A stretch of DNA of 15,457 nt from a bacterium. GTDB lineage: Bacteria > SZUA-182 > SZUA-191 > JAJRXT01. Below are positions 15,264 through 15,457 of the stretch, piece after piece. The position numbers and the translations under genes were made by a program. The stretch spans positions 1-15,457 of the forward strand of contig JAJRUU010000083.1 of the NCBI GenBank assembly GCA_024277605.1. The letters are read 5' to 3'. Every line of letters begins with the position of its first letter. Position 1 is the stretch's first letter. Under the pieces are notes generated by a model. The model was given only the letters and a program-made list of their open reading frames with translations, had not been told where the DNA came from and did not search any database.

Positions 15264-15320
15264 GGGCTTTAGCCCCCGGGCTTTAGCCCTCCGCTCTCAG
15301 GTCGGCCTAAAGGCCGACCT
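15264..15320. repeat. Cluster of three palindromes (REP-like)
   Basis: Two direct copies of the 12-mer GGGCTTTAGCCC (15264-15275 and 15278-15289), each able to fold with 5-pair arms, are followed by a stronger palindrome at 15299-15320 whose 10-base arms (AGGTCGGCCT / AGGCCGACCT) match exactly around a 2-base spacer. All share a core of CTTTAG or CTAAAG flanked by GC arms. This is the look of REP or MITE-like repeats. They separate the operon promoter from the transposase gene and could also block transcription in both directions. Confidence 0.6.
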
Positions 15321-15350
15321 AGGAGTCTGTCGGACTTTAGCAGCAGAATA

Positions 15351-15359
15351 TGGTATAAT
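15351..15359 (+). promoter_or_regulatory. Extended -10 promoter of the transposase gene
   Basis: TGGTATAAT on the plus strand is a perfect extended -10 (TGnTATAAT), about 37 bases before the transposase ATG. The -35 region at 16-18 bases upstream (TCGGAC or GGACTT) is poor, as often tolerated with an extended -10. An AAGGGG ribosome site follows at 15384-15389. Confidence 0.5.
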
Positions 15360-15396
15360 GGTCGGAAATAAATCTTTGCCATGAAGGGGCCAAAAG

Positions 15397-15457
15397 ATGA
15401 GTGTTAAATTTATACTGACCGACCGGGAGACGCCTTATTTGTTACCGCCGTCACTTC
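15397..15457 (+). CDS. Transposase N-terminus, IS1182-like (partial, runs off the window)
   Basis: Only the first 20 codons are present. The start reads MSVKFIL, then TDRETPYLLPPSL. A short N-terminus ending in PYLLPPS is typical of IS1182-family transposases, where it is usually followed by a DWLPE motif that here would lie outside the window. AAGGGG stands about 7 bases before the ATG and an extended -10 lies further upstream, so expression signals look intact. Whether the gene is complete cannot be seen. The likely left end of the element is near GAGTCTGTCGGACTT (about 15323-15337), by inference only. Confidence 0.6.
   Translation, partial: MSVKFILTDRETPYLLPPSL

Noticed and set aside
1..15457. 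CRISPR array, tRNA or rRNA genes
   Set aside because: No regularly spaced repeats, cloverleaf-like segments or rRNA signatures were seen on either strand.

Overview
The window is one long block of carbohydrate-assembly genes. Fifteen complete protein genes all lie on the minus strand and run from about 15.1 kb down to 0.1 kb. Just beyond them, the first 20 codons of a transposase enter from the right edge on the plus strand. Thirteen of the fifteen proteins look like glycosyltransferases: eight GT4-type, one CgeB-like, one GT9 (heptosyltransferase family), two GT2 and one membrane GT87-type. The other two are a NodB-type polysaccharide deacetylase and a small LAB_N membrane protein. I see no sugar-nucleotide synthesis, flippase, polymerase, ligase or ABC-exporter gene here, so the window is probably an internal part of a larger surface-polysaccharide locus (LPS core/O-chain, exopolysaccharide or S-layer glycan).

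Layout in the direction of transcription (right to left): an operon promoter at 15134-15163 reads TTAACA, 18 bases, TATACT. It is followed by a GT4 (14014-15099), the CgeB-like protein (12998-14017) and a WaaE-like GT2 (12221-12997). The only real gap inside the block comes next (12096-12220), with two hairpins and a possible second -10 box. Then come a GT9 (11070-12095), four GT4 genes (9951-11066, 8808-9944, 7672-8799, 6545-7687), a LAB_N / GT87 / DPM1-like GT2 cassette (6285-6545, 5028-6278, 4294-5031), and a GT4 / deacetylase / GT4 / GT4 group (3160-4284, 2390-3163, 1260-2390, 125-1267). Nearly all junctions overlap or lie within 9 bases, so the genes are probably co-transcribed and translationally coupled. 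No terminator is visible in the 124 bases after the last gene, so the operon may continue to the left.

How the genes could work together (inference): the GT9 and WaaE-like enzymes point to an LPS-type inner core. The GT4 series would extend an oligosaccharide on a lipid carrier or core at the cytoplasmic face. The deacetylase, which has no signal peptide, may trim an N-acetyl sugar before export. The LAB_N, GT2 and GT87 trio looks like a polyprenyl-phosphate-sugar branch: the GT2 makes the lipid-linked sugar and the GT87 uses it on the outer face of the membrane.

Organism: a bacterium of intermediate GC content, by eye near 48 percent (not computed). LPS-type enzymes argue for an outer membrane. 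A diderm Bacillota (Negativicutes-like) or a deltaproteobacterium in the older sense would both fit; I cannot decide between them from this sequence. The right edge holds palindromic repeats and the start of an IS1182-like transposase, marking a mobile-DNA boundary next to the operon promoter.
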